This document shows, one piece after another, positions 33,173-40,374 of a stretch of DNA of 40,374 nt. Position numbers and translations under genes: made by a program. The notes under the pieces were generated by a model, which saw nothing but the letters and a program-made list of their open reading frames with translations, was not told the origin of the DNA and did no database searches. The stretch is from NCBI RefSeq assembly GCF_024213375.1, contig NZ_JANAVJ010000044.1:1-40374 (forward strand), written 5' to 3'. Source of the stretch: Paenibacillus sp. MZ04-78.2. Its GTDB lineage: Bacteria > Bacillota > Bacilli > Paenibacillales > NBRC-103111. How positions within the stretch are numbered: the stretch's first letter is position 1; every line of letters begins with the position of its first letter.

Positions 33173-33763
33173 GTGAGTAAGAGCGGAAGACCACGAGAGT
33201 TTAAAGATACCGCCGTGATTGATGCGGCGATGGAATTGTTCTGGGAAAATGGCTACGAAGCTTGCTCGACGGAGGATCTGTGCAAGCAAACGGGGCTTGG
33301 AAGAGGAAGCTTATACAATGCATACGGCAGTAAGCACGAGCTTTATGAACAAGCCCTCTTGCGTTACCATGAAACCGGCATCCAAGCCCAGATTGAGATT
33401 CTCCACCGGCAAGGACCGATAAAAGACCGGCTTCGTGCTTTGTTGGATTGGGCTATAGAAGAGGACTTTTCAAACAAGAATCGAAGAGGCTGCCTGTTGA
33501 TCAATGCTGCAATGGAGCGCGCACAAAGAGATCCGGCGGTCGAACGCCTATTCAAACAACACGTCGATTTGCTGGAGCAGGCTCTGCAACAGACGATTGA
33601 GACGGGGCAGATATCAGGAGAGATCTCGCGGACACATCCGGCCTCGGATTTAGCCCGCCTTTTTCTAAGTAATTATTATGGACTCCGAGTGCTCAATGCC
33701 GCTGCTCAGAATCGTGAAAGGGCCGTTCAAATGGCCAACGCAACGTTGGAAGTCTTGTTCTAG
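33173..33763 (+). CDS. TetR/AcrR-family transcriptional regulator
   Basis: A 196-residue regulator. The start is GTG 33173 (VSKSGRPREF), about ten bases after GGAAGGGA; the longer frame to 33107 would include the promoter and is rejected. The N-terminal HTH is clear (DAAMELFWENGYEACSTEDLCKQTGLGRGSLYNAYGSKHELYEQAL, about 14-59). The C-terminal helical ligand domain (RGCLLINAAMERAQRDP...) resembles TetR_C members controlling efflux pumps. An MFS transporter follows 100 bp downstream on the same strand, so it probably represses the exporter and itself. Confidence 0.92.
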   Translation: MSKSGRPREFKDTAVIDAAMELFWENGYEACSTEDLCKQTGLGRGSLYNAYGSKHELYEQALLRYHETGIQAQIEILHRQGPIKDRLRALLDWAIEEDFSNKNRRGCLLINAAMERAQRDPAVERLFKQHVDLLEQALQQTIETGQISGEISRTHPASDLARLFLSNYYGLRVLNAAAQNRERAVQMANATLEVLF

Positions 33764-33863
33764 CGTTGCGCTTTTTTTACGTCTGAACGGAGCCCAATTC
33801 ATCTCGTCACGCCTAATTTTGTACTATTCATTACAATTTATTCGGGACCTGGAGGTCATTACT

Positions 33864-35030
33864 ATGCCGTTTGCTATTTATGTACTGGGAATGATGATTT
33901 TTTCTATGACCACTGCCGAATTCACGGTCGCCGGAATCATGACTTCGTTATCGAAGGAATTTGACGTATCCATTGCTTCCGTCGGCTACCTTATATCCGC
34001 TTATGCTGCGGGGATGATTGTGGGGGGTCCTTTGTTAGCGATTGGTTTGTCCAATGTGTCGAAGAAAAGGGCTTTCTTATTGATTTCGGCCGTATTCCTC
34101 TTCGGTCAGACGCTTGGCGCGCTAGCCATCGGATATGAGATGATGATGGTTGCTCGGATCATTACCGGCGTTTCCTCCGCCGCTTGCTTCGGCGTTTCGC
34201 TTGGCATTTGCTTTGACCTCGTCAGTCCTCAGGCTCGCGGTCGTGCCGCTTCCATCGTTCTTGGCGGTTTAATGGTTGCTACCGCGCTCGGATTGCCTGT
34301 GGCGATACTCTTCAACCAATACTTCGGCTGGCGCTCCAGCTTTTGGGTGGTTGTCGTACTCGTTTTGCTGTCTGGACTTTTGAGTATGAAAGCGATCCCC
34401 GCCGCATCCAAGTCGGAGTCCGTTAGTTTGCGTAGTGAACTGGCGAGTTTCAAAAACCGAAATCTATGGGCCGCCTATGCGACCAGCCTTCTCATTATCG
34501 GCGCAACGTTTGCCGCATTCAGTTATTTCGCGCCTATCCTGACCGACCTCTCCGGCTTCGACACAACGACGGTTCCGCTTCTATTAGGGGTCTACGGCAT
34601 GGCGACCGTCGCAGGAAATCTTGTTACCGGCCGACTTGCCGATCGATATATGATGCCAATCCTAACCATAGGATTGATGCTCTTGACTGCGTCGCTGATG
34701 ATGTTCGGAATCTATGCCCACAGTCCGTACGTCGCTGTCATTGCCGTCATTATGATTGGACTAACGGGAGTGACCCTGAATCCCGCGATGTCGACCCGCA
34801 TCACCCGCGTTGCAGGGACTGGCACGCTGGTTGCGACCGTTCACGCATCCGTTATTAGCCTTGGCATCGTCATAGGCTCTTCCATCGGAGGGCTGACCAT
34901 CGACGCTGGATACGGGCTCCGTTCTCCGCTATGGGTCGGTTTTATTTTGGCGATGCTGGGCTTGGTTTCATTGCTGCCTTACTTCAAGAAAGCTGGAGCG
35001 CTAAACATCACAGTGAAGAGCAAGTCTTAA
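33864..35030 (+). CDS. MFS transporter (DHA1-type exporter)
   Basis: A 388-residue membrane protein with about twelve helices. The start is ATG 33864 with GGAGGT seven bases upstream; the open frame to 33678 overlaps tetR and is rejected. The first helix carries FSMTTAEFTVAGIMTSLSKEFDVSIASVGYLISAYAAGM, typical of DHA1-family exporters (AraJ/YdhP-like), with G-rich motif C-like ITGVSSAACFGVSLGI. It is linked to a TetR-type repressor, so it is probably an inducible drug or metabolite efflux pump. A GC-rich hairpin lies 66 bp after the stop. Confidence 0.93.
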   Translation: MPFAIYVLGMMIFSMTTAEFTVAGIMTSLSKEFDVSIASVGYLISAYAAGMIVGGPLLAIGLSNVSKKRAFLLISAVFLFGQTLGALAIGYEMMMVARIITGVSSAACFGVSLGICFDLVSPQARGRAASIVLGGLMVATALGLPVAILFNQYFGWRSSFWVVVVLVLLSGLLSMKAIPAASKSESVSLRSELASFKNRNLWAAYATSLLIIGATFAAFSYFAPILTDLSGFDTTTVPLLLGVYGMATVAGNLVTGRLADRYMMPILTIGLMLLTASLMMFGIYAHSPYVAVIAVIMIGLTGVTLNPAMSTRITRVAGTGTLVATVHASVISLGIVIGSSIGGLTIDAGYGLRSPLWVGFILAMLGLVSLLPYFKKAGALNITVKSKS

Positions 35031-35095
35031 TTTCTAAACTTCGCCTTATTGTTGATACGATTCAGCTTAACGGGTCTATCGGCAAAAAGTAAGAA

Positions 35096-35121
35096 GGAGC
35101 TTGTCGCGGCGCGACAGCTCC
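35096..35121 (+). terminator. GC-rich hairpin after the MFS gene
   Basis: GGAGCT-t-GTCGC pairs with GCGAC-AGCTCC across a 3-base loop, with one bulged T. The stem is very stable but no T run follows, so termination is likely but not certain. Confidence 0.5.
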
Positions 35122-35262
35122 TGCAGCTCTATATTGTAAATGTGCTAAGTAAAGACGGCCATACAGACATTCTCTCTCGGCAGGACGGACATAAGGTCTC
35201 CCCCGCTAAATAAGGCAGATGCCCGGCCAATGTTTGCTCTCCGATCGCTTCTACCCGCTTCG

Positions 35263-35970
35263 CTAATGTTCGTATTTCTTCATCTGCAAATGACGTTGCC
35301 GGAACGATATCATGTGATTCCTGGCCAGTGTGAGAGACGGGATCGTGTTCATAAGCTTGAAGGATTTGAGGATTTCTGCATTCTCTTCATTAGGCCATAT
35401 AAATACATCTTCTTCACAGGCCGGACACACGGCTACATACTCATCACCGTGAATAAACGTCATCAGCATGTTGGCAAGGATAGACGACCCCCGATACGCA
35501 GCATCCGCAACAAGAATATAACGTTTCTCCGTCTCATCAATGGAATGATGGGCTGCATAGGCGAACACTTCCTTTGTAAGCGCCTTAAGCTTGCCAATGG
35601 CCTCTATATATTCGCGATACAATTCTGTACAAACGGAGCTGCCCGCATCTTGGGCCAGTTCCGCCCAAGCCTCTGGAAATGGCGCCTCATCGCGTCCATC
35701 ACGGCTTGCTTCGATTATACCGCAATTGATAAACAGCTCTTTACGCACTTCGGCATCAGATGTAGAGCATGCGATTTGTGCCAAAAACGGCATCGCCGCG
35801 TATGTAGCCGTATAGATCGTATTTTGATGGAACAAATGCTCCTGAAAGAGTTCGTCAAAAATCTCCTGGCTATATTGCCCCATTAGCTGCTGCAATAACA
35901 CAGGCACGTTCTCCGCAGTTCCATATGGTCCTGTAAGCTTTCCCCATATATCGCTATTCCATTTAAGCAA
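35263..35970 (-). CDS. HEAT-like helical protein of unknown function
   Basis: A 235-residue cytosolic protein. The opening WGKLTGPYGTAENVPVLLQQLM followed by LFHQNTIYTATYAAMPFLAQIA recalls a recurrent family of short HEAT-repeat proteins (W-L--AYG-A--IP-LL ... HQ-T-Y-AT-AA-PFL) found near polymorphic toxin and immunity genes. A CPAC pair (VCPACEEDVFIWP) near residue 188 may bind zinc. It lies 47 bp downstream of an SMI1/KNR4-HEAT gene on the same strand, supporting an immunity-type cluster, but no toxin is visible. Function unknown. Confidence 0.7.
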   Translation of the reverse strand: MLKWNSDIWGKLTGPYGTAENVPVLLQQLMGQYSQEIFDELFQEHLFHQNTIYTATYAAMPFLAQIACSTSDAEVRKELFINCGIIEASRDGRDEAPFPEAWAELAQDAGSSVCTELYREYIEAIGKLKALTKEVFAYAAHHSIDETEKRYILVADAAYRGSSILANMLMTFIHGDEYVAVCPACEEDVFIWPNEENAEILKSFKLMNTIPSLTLARNHMISFRQRHLQMKKYEH

Positions 35971-36016
35971 GCTTCTCCCTCCATTATCCGCATTGTCTGG
36001 TTATGTGTAGTGGAAA

Positions 36017-37342
36017 TTATTCTTTGTCAAAATAATCATCTGGCAAATTTAATTCTTTCAAACAACCTATAAATTCTTCCCTGAAATTATTATTGCTTTT
36101 ATATTCCGGCCATGCAGCCTTATAATAAGGCAACAACTTCTCATGAGGGATAACGCCCCAAAATAGAATAGAGTTTTTCATAACCTCCTTGTCGCCACCC
36201 ATTAACACCTGTTCGATGATCTCCCAACCTTCCGATTTGTCATTGCAACTGCGTGTGGCATAGATTGCGGCGGTTTGGATATTCGAGTCGGCTTGGCATA
36301 AAAAGGGCGCAAAGTTTTGGAGTGAAATCACGCCGGAAGGTTCCAAAACATACCCCACATGACTTAACGTTTCCGGGTCACGTACCCTGTCGAGACTTTG
36401 CATTATCACTTTTATAAATTCCGATAAATCAACAGATTTACCGTACCAGTTCAGAATCTGTAAAGCGTGTAATAAATCCTCATTTCTATCCGAATGCAAC
36501 AGCTCCAGAAGATAGCCTCTTCCCGCGTCAACAGAGGTTTTGCAGATTAGCTGAATGGCTGTGATGCGATCTTTTTGTCCTTGATCAGCAACGTTTTTTA
36601 AAAAATCAACGGTTGGCTGCGAGATTTTCTTAAACTTGAACATTCCATCAAGCGCTTTTGATTTGATTTCTTCGTTTGGGGCGTTTTGATAAACCTGTAT
36701 TAACGCATTTTCATCGCCCGGCATCTTGCTGCCAAACCACGCGATATCATAATCCAGAATAATTTCGTCCAGCCAGCGCTCATACCAGTCCAGAAAATTG
36801 TCTTCATAAACAAAGAAAAAGGGATGATCAGGATAAAAATCTGAAGTGTAAACGATTTCCCCCCTGTGTTCCCCTTCAAGTACGAGATACATATCGTATT
36901 CGCAGCCTTGTGTGCCAATGCACAACATGCCGCCCATCACCATATTACGGGCAGCGTCGTATTCCGGGTCGGAGATGTCCTCATCATTGATCAAGGGTTC
37001 GGTCAGATGGTTCCATTCCTCTTTTGTCATTCTGGGGTGCAGAACGCATTTTGCAGCGAGTGCATTTGTATCGGTATAGGAAGTGGCCTTTTCAATCGAA
37101 TAAATCCCGTAATACGGCCCGGCGCCTCCATTTCCGACTTCCGTTAAAAACTGCGTATAAGGCTCCGGGAGTGTGACCTGATTTTTTGCTTGCCAGTCCG
37201 CAAGCTCTTTTGTTGTAAGCTTTTCATAAACCCTGTATTTGTGTGAGGATGCTCCAAACACCAAAAAATCCGTATCTTTGCGCATGGCCTCTTCGAGTTT
37301 GTTTTTTATTCGATCAAGTTGCGTTTCTTTCTTCCAAAACAA
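36017..37342 (-). CDS. SMI1/KNR4 domain protein with C-terminal HEAT-like repeats
   Basis: A 441-residue cytosolic protein. TTG 37342 follows AAGGGGG by eight bases. An SMI1/KNR4 domain covers about 42-195, with the family pattern LTTKELADWQAKNQVTLPEPYTQFLTEVGNGG, MLCIGTQGCEYDMYLVLEGEHRGEIV and FLDWYERWL. The second half (205-430) is helical and HEAT-like (SKALDGMFKFKK, AIQLICKTSVDAGRGYLLELL, TAAIYATRSCND). This is the architecture of immunity proteins against contact-dependent or polymorphic toxins. It forms a pair with the HEAT-like gene downstream. Role inferred from domain type. Confidence 0.88.
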   Translation of the reverse strand: MFWKKETQLDRIKNKLEEAMRKDTDFLVFGASSHKYRVYEKLTTKELADWQAKNQVTLPEPYTQFLTEVGNGGAGPYYGIYSIEKATSYTDTNALAAKCVLHPRMTKEEWNHLTEPLINDEDISDPEYDAARNMVMGGMLCIGTQGCEYDMYLVLEGEHRGEIVYTSDFYPDHPFFFVYEDNFLDWYERWLDEIILDYDIAWFGSKMPGDENALIQVYQNAPNEEIKSKALDGMFKFKKISQPTVDFLKNVADQGQKDRITAIQLICKTSVDAGRGYLLELLHSDRNEDLLHALQILNWYGKSVDLSEFIKVIMQSLDRVRDPETLSHVGYVLEPSGVISLQNFAPFLCQADSNIQTAAIYATRSCNDKSEGWEIIEQVLMGGDKEVMKNSILFWGVIPHEKLLPYYKAAWPEYKSNNNFREEFIGCLKELNLPDDYFDKE

Positions 37343-37559
37343 CCTATTGACCCCCTTGTTGATTATAGCCGAGCTTCCTTCGCTTGCTTATCCAGCAATT
37401 TCCAGCAGATGCGGAAATCGGTATTCTCCGTACATACTCTGTATGCGCTCGTGGCGGGGGCTTCGGCAACGAAATGTAAAAAAGCATGGGCAAATCTCCT
37501 TCAAGGGACTTTCAACAAACGCACCGGAAGTATGCCACGGATTTTCTGATATAATCCTG

Positions 37560-37868
37560 TTACTCTGCCTTCTCGTAGCGATTATTCTGCATCGCCTGCT
37601 CGATCCATTCCTCAATTTGATGCTTAGGTAGCAGGATGTTGCCTCCAAAAGCATTATTCTTATGAAAGCCCCAATCCCCATATACTAACATATGGTACTG
37701 GCTATCCATTTGTTTTATGAGTCCCCATACGCCAAGATCCCCCTCTGCGCCCGCACTGATAAATAGCCACTTCCGGTAATGGTATATGTACGGGTTCCCA
37801 AACATCCTAAAATCATCCAAATACCCTATTTCGGGCCGGGAAACGATTATCCACCCATGCCTCATCAT
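37560..37868 (-). CDS. Small unknown protein
   Basis: A 102-residue frame with protein-like composition (YIYHYRKWLFISAGAEGDLGVWGLIKQMDSQYHMLVYGDWGFHKNNAFGGNILLPKHQIEEWIEQAMQ). No signal peptide or membrane segment is visible and no family is recognised. It lies 217 bp upstream of the SMI1/KNR4 gene on the same strand. It could be an immunity-type protein or a fragment of one. The start (ATG 37868, or the next codon) is uncertain because no strong ribosome binding site is seen. Confidence 0.5.
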   Translation of the reverse strand: MMRHGWIIVSRPEIGYLDDFRMFGNPYIYHYRKWLFISAGAEGDLGVWGLIKQMDSQYHMLVYGDWGFHKNNAFGGNILLPKHQIEEWIEQAMQNNRYEKAE

Positions 37869-38169
37869 ACCACACTATGGAAAATAGCGGGCAATCCTAA
37901 ACACCCAATTTTCGCTGTCACTTATTACGATTCACCATATCGGTTTTTAGGGTAAACTCGGACGAATCCCATAGTCCGTTACTTTAACACACAACTGTTC
38001 ATGCACAGGCAAGCGAATCCACATTTTGCGTGTCTACTTCCTGTGTCTAAGAACCTGTAAGCATGATATTCTTATAATGAATGGAATTGATTGCAGATGA
38101 ACGAACTGCTTGGTGAATTGGTTACTTTTCTTGAAAGGTGTCGATAAATCCAATTGGGAGGTGCTTACT
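37869..38169. other. Intergenic region with a TATAAT and 5' remnant of an Rpn nuclease gene
   Basis: A TATAAT lies at 38073-38078. From 38101 the plus strand reads NWLLFLKGVDKSNWEVL, matching the middle of Rpn-type (TIGR01784) nucleases, but is cut by TGA at 38098-38100. Otherwise nothing is recognised. Confidence 0.5.
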
Positions 38170-38433
38170 ATGAACGAGCCTGTGTTGAAAAAAGCGATGG
38201 ACACATTGGAATTTCTTAGTCAGGATGCCGAGGCCCGCCGATTGTATGAAGATAGACAGAAGTATCTGCATGATGAAGCTTCCATGATTGAAGGAGCGTT
38301 AGCTGAGGGAGAGAAAAAGAAAGCAGTTCAGATGACCTTGGAGCTTCTCAAGCTTGGGGTCGATACATCGATTATATCCAAAGCGTCTGGGCTGTCTGAG
38401 GCTGAAATCATTGCTTTGAGAAAGCAAAACTAA
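38170..38433 (+). CDS. C-terminal segment of an Rpn/YhgA-type (TIGR01784) nuclease
   Basis: An 87-residue protein from ATG 38170, with GGGAGG nine to ten bases upstream. The sequence (MNEPVLKKAMDTLEFLSQDAEARRLYEDRQKYLHDEASMIEGALAEGEKKK... ISKASGLSEAEIIALRKQ) corresponds to the C-terminal tail of Rpn-family recombination-promoting nucleases. The PD-(D/E)xK catalytic domain is absent, and only a few upstream family residues survive before a stop. In rpn genes internal starts are known to produce short C-terminal proteins that bind and restrain the nuclease. This could be such a protein left alone, or just a truncated pseudogene. A strong terminator follows. Confidence 0.7.
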   Translation: MNEPVLKKAMDTLEFLSQDAEARRLYEDRQKYLHDEASMIEGALAEGEKKKAVQMTLELLKLGVDTSIISKASGLSEAEIIALRKQN

Positions 38434-38484
38434 ACCTTCTGGTTGAAGAGTCAGTCCGATGGAGATGGATATCTACAAAGGCAA

Positions 38485-38521
38485 AAAGCCGCAACTGATT
38501 GAACAAAGCAGTTGCGGCTTT
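38485..38521. terminator. Bidirectional terminator
   Basis: A perfect 13-bp stem AAAGCCGCAACTG / CAGTTGCGGCTTT with an 11-base loop, between the convergent Rpn remnant and a small minus-strand gene. Confidence 0.9.
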
Positions 38522-38528
38522 ATCTAAA

Positions 38529-38741
38529 TTAGACCGCAGACCATGTGATCGTATATTGTGTAATGCCTGCTTCTGCATCAATGATCTTACCTTCAATAAC
38601 CGTAGACTCTTTGCTTTTGGTAGCGGTAATGCCGATTGTTTTGTCAGTGGAGGAGTCAACCGTACGGTCATAACCGCGGTTTTTCAAATATTCGTTATAG
38701 GTCTTAACCAGATCTTTCAAGCTTAGCGTTTTGGTTTTCAT
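38529..38741 (-). CDS. Small unknown protein
   Basis: A 70-residue protein (MKTKTLSLKDLVKTYNEYLKNRG... GKIIDAEAGITQYTITWSAV) with a helical N-terminal half and a beta-like C-terminal half; there is no membrane segment or signal peptide. The frame ends 8 bp from a strong bidirectional terminator, which supports it being a real transcription unit. The ribosome binding site is weak (AGAAATAGA). Family not recognised. Confidence 0.5.
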   Translation of the reverse strand: MKTKTLSLKDLVKTYNEYLKNRGYDRTVDSSTDKTIGITATKSKESTVIEGKIIDAEAGITQYTITWSAV

Positions 38742-38902
38742 CTATTATTCTATTTCTTTTCTGGAAGAACAAGGATATAACGTACTAGTAGAACATACCT
38801 AAAAGGTGAGAAATTCACATTGATAGCCTAAAGTTGGTCGATTCGAAGTCAAAATTATTTTATAATCATGATGTAGAGCAATTAGATCGGGGTGAACAAT
38901 TT

Positions 38903-39283
38903 ATGAAGAGTGAACTAAGAAATATTACCATCGACCGACAGGCATTTGTTTATTGGTATTCAGGTGGGAGCAGGTTCACATTACATATTTCTCCAAAAGA
39001 AAACAAAAATATAAAAATCACACTTATTTTCGAATCAAATCCACCAGATGAAGATCCTCGTACATTCTGGGCTTTTTACAAAATTACAGCGCGTAAAAAT
39101 GATTTAGAAACAACAATAGACCTAGGCAAGCCAAAACATATAGCTGAGATTATTTCATATCTAATGAAACAAAGAAAAGAATTATTTACAAAAGGACAGC
39201 CTCATATTTTAAATAATGCATGGGATTTACTAATGGAAATGGGATATTCAAATTTTAATCCGGTTTGGGTTGGCGAATGGTAG
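38903..39283 (+). CDS. Unknown protein, AT-rich accessory gene
   Basis: A 126-residue cytosolic protein from ATG 38903, preceded by GGGGTGA at good distance; the frame is open to 38834 without a better site. It has a beta-rich N-terminal part (ITIDRQAFVYWYSGGSRFTLHISPKENKNIKITLIFESNPP) and a helical end (LNNAWDLLMEMGYSNFNPVWVGEW). Family not recognised. Low GC content sets it apart from the operons to the left, and it is followed by a small hairpin with a T run. Confidence 0.6.
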   Translation: MKSELRNITIDRQAFVYWYSGGSRFTLHISPKENKNIKITLIFESNPPDEDPRTFWAFYKITARKNDLETTIDLGKPKHIAEIISYLMKQRKELFTKGQPHILNNAWDLLMEMGYSNFNPVWVGEW

Positions 39284-39287
39284 TACA

Positions 39288-39303
39288 TCGTCAGGACGAT
39301 GGT
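39288..39303 (+). terminator. Small terminator hairpin
   Basis: CATCGT-CAGG-ACGATG directly after the stop at 39283, followed by GTTTTC. Confidence 0.5.
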
Positions 39304-39345
39304 TTTCAGCAACGGGGGGTAACGACTTAATACAACCTTAAATTG

Positions 39346-39388
39346 GAAACCTACGAACCTATGACACTAATTCAGAGTCGTAGGTTTC
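39346..39388. terminator. Inverted repeat downstream of the HEPN gene
   Basis: GAAACCTACGA (39346-39356) pairs perfectly with TCGTAGGTTTC (39378-39388) around a 21-base loop, 14 bp beyond the minus-strand HEPN stop. It is probably a terminator; the long loop makes other roles possible. Confidence 0.5.
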
Positions 39389-39402
39389 ACGATTGTTCAT
39401 CT

Positions 39403-39975
39403 TCAACTCGTTTTTTGATAACTTGAAGTATAGGCAGCATTCTCAATTAATGTTTTAAATTGCTCTAAACTATTTAAAACAAAACTATGCAGTTCTTCAT
39501 ATATTCCCTCAGTAATTTCAATTAACTCACCATGCGCGATTTCGTTTCTATGTTTGAGTAATTTGGTATCAATTTGTTGTATCTTCTTCTCCCAAGTATC
39601 GTCAAAATCTAGTCCTATGGTGTACATAATATTTTTAAGCACAGTTGATGACAAATTCGATTCGGTATCAATTGCATCAATTGGATTAAACGATATATTT
39701 TTGTTTAAATTGTCAAAAATAAAATTTATTAATTCCCCATGAACCTCTGTTTTTTGGGATTTCGCAGTACTTAAAATCTTTTCACGCAAAGCAACAGCCA
39801 TAAAATTATTTCTTAAGTTATTCAGTACCGGGCTCCTTCTTGAAATAAAGTCCAGATAAGCAATTGAAGAATTTTTAATAAAACCTTCCCAGTGAGCATA
39901 GATAAGTGGTACTGCCGCTCTTAAAAGTGGTCCTTTTTCATGGGTTCTAGCGCTATTTATAAAGAATTTATACCT
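39403..39975 (-). pseudogene. HEPN-domain protein (MAE_28990-like), 5' end missing
   Basis: From ATG 39801 the frame gives 132 residues ending with the HEPN motif KHRNEIAHGE (R-N-E-I-A-H, the R-x4-6-H signature of HEPN ribonucleases). The same frame continues upstream to 39975 with 58 more codons that clearly belong to the protein (LLRAAVPLIYAHWEGFIKNSSIAYLDF matches the MAE_28990/MAE_18760 HEPN pattern), but no ATG, GTG or TTG lies between the upstream TAA (39976-39978) and ATG 39801. So the gene lost its start, by truncation or frameshift, unless translation begins within and yields a shortened protein. HEPN proteins of this type occur in toxin-antitoxin and phage-defence loci. Confidence 0.65.
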
Positions 39976-40130
39976 TTAATCCAAGAGCTACGGCTCAAGC
40001 TTGTATCTTGCACAGAAAGCGTCGAAGTAATCAACGGCCTTTTTGCTGGTGATTCAACTATCGTGTTCCACTAGAATAACTACTTCTCAACCTGAATACT
40101 GTTATTAAAATCGCAAGGTAGGTGTAGGGC

Positions 40131-40313
40131 TTGATTATAGAGACGAATCGATTAATTTTACGCGAATTTATTCCTGGGGATTTACAGGAAGTTCACAAAT
40201 ATGCTTCTGATGTGGAGGTTTGTAGATACTCCGACTGGGGACCAAACAGACTCGAGGACACAAAAGCATTCATCGAAGAATTTATTAAAGGACAAAGCAC
40301 GCCTGTTGATTAA
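40131..40313 (+). pseudogene. Truncated GNAT acetyltransferase, N-terminal fragment
   Basis: TTG 40131 opens a frame of 60 residues, MIIETNRLILREFIPGDLQEVHKYASDVEVCRYSDWGPN..., the standard beginning of RimJ/RimL-type GNAT acetyltransferases, which are normally about 170-180 residues. A stop at 40311-40313 cuts it before the acetyl-CoA-binding motif, and no continuation is visible in the other frames to the window edge. It is probably a decayed copy. Confidence 0.7.
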
Positions 40314-40374
40314 CCAAAATAAGGTATTCAAAAATTGAAAAAAGGCCACTCTTTCGATAAAATCGATTCTACCA

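Noticed and set aside
33678..33863. N-terminal extension of the MFS transporter
   Set aside because: It would overlap tetR by 86 bp, and ATG 33864 has an ideal GGAGGT seven bases upstream.
35230..35886. Plus-strand frame of 218 codons opposite the HEAT-like gene
   Set aside because: Overlaps a better-supported minus-strand gene, has no ribosome binding site and shows atypical composition.
39940..40074. 44-residue plus-strand frame (MGSSAIYKEF...)
   Set aside because: Protein-like but no ribosome binding site, and it overlaps the upstream part of the HEPN frame; could be a remnant but not supportable.

Overview
The window looks like chromosomal DNA of a Paenibacillus-like member of the Firmicutes. 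The signs are strong AGGAGG-type ribosome binding sites, frequent TTG and GTG starts, a large surface protein ending in three SLH domains beside a receiver/BTAD regulator, a remnant of an Rpn (TIGR01784) nuclease, and peptide-sensing two-component/ABC modules. The genus is an inference from gene content. No rRNA or tRNA gene was recognised.

Layout. Positions 1-2772 (minus) hold a response regulator, an intramembrane-sensing histidine kinase, an ABC ATPase and the start of an FtsX-type permease, resembling the Bce/Spa antimicrobial-peptide sensing and detoxification modules. Positions 2773-3640 are a gene graveyard with a frameshifted DUF4062 gene, a transposase tail and nested inverted repeats. 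Positions 3709-4797 encode a secreted protein and a small membrane-anchored protein. Positions 5045-6482 hold an XRE regulator, a small gene that appears to start at ATT, and a DJ-1/PfpI protein. Positions 6550-11658 hold a mosaic SLH surface protein divergent from an atypical receiver-BTAD regulator whose phosphoacceptor Asp is Glu. Positions 11729-16077 hold a TPR-SMI1/KNR4 protein, a gene broken by one in-frame stop, and a methyltransferase/Nudix/EamA-transporter operon. Positions 16306-18184 hold a zinc-ribbon protein and a second EamA transporter behind a possible leader-peptide attenuator.

The centrepiece is 18287-27346 (minus), a complete type II Wadjet anti-plasmid operon: jetA (TIGR02677/DUF2397), jetB (TIGR02678/DUF2398, with a TTG start overlapping the jetA stop), jetC (TIGR02680, SMC-like ATPase) and jetD (TIGR02679/DUF2399, Toprim). 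The first gene, 19 bp upstream of jetA, encodes a stand-alone TIR-like protein of the kind seen in CBASS and Pycsar effectors. This suggests a Wadjet variant that couples DNA cleavage to NAD+ depletion or nucleotide sensing.

The rest is a housekeeping stretch: ahpC-ahpF peroxide defence, malate:quinone oxidoreductase, a TMEM175-type channel, and a TetR regulator with its MFS exporter. It is followed by an accessory tail (35263-40374) of SMI1/KNR4 and HEAT immunity-like proteins, an Rpn C-terminal remnant, a 5'-truncated HEPN gene and a truncated GNAT acetyltransferase. All functions are read from sequence by eye; no database search was run.
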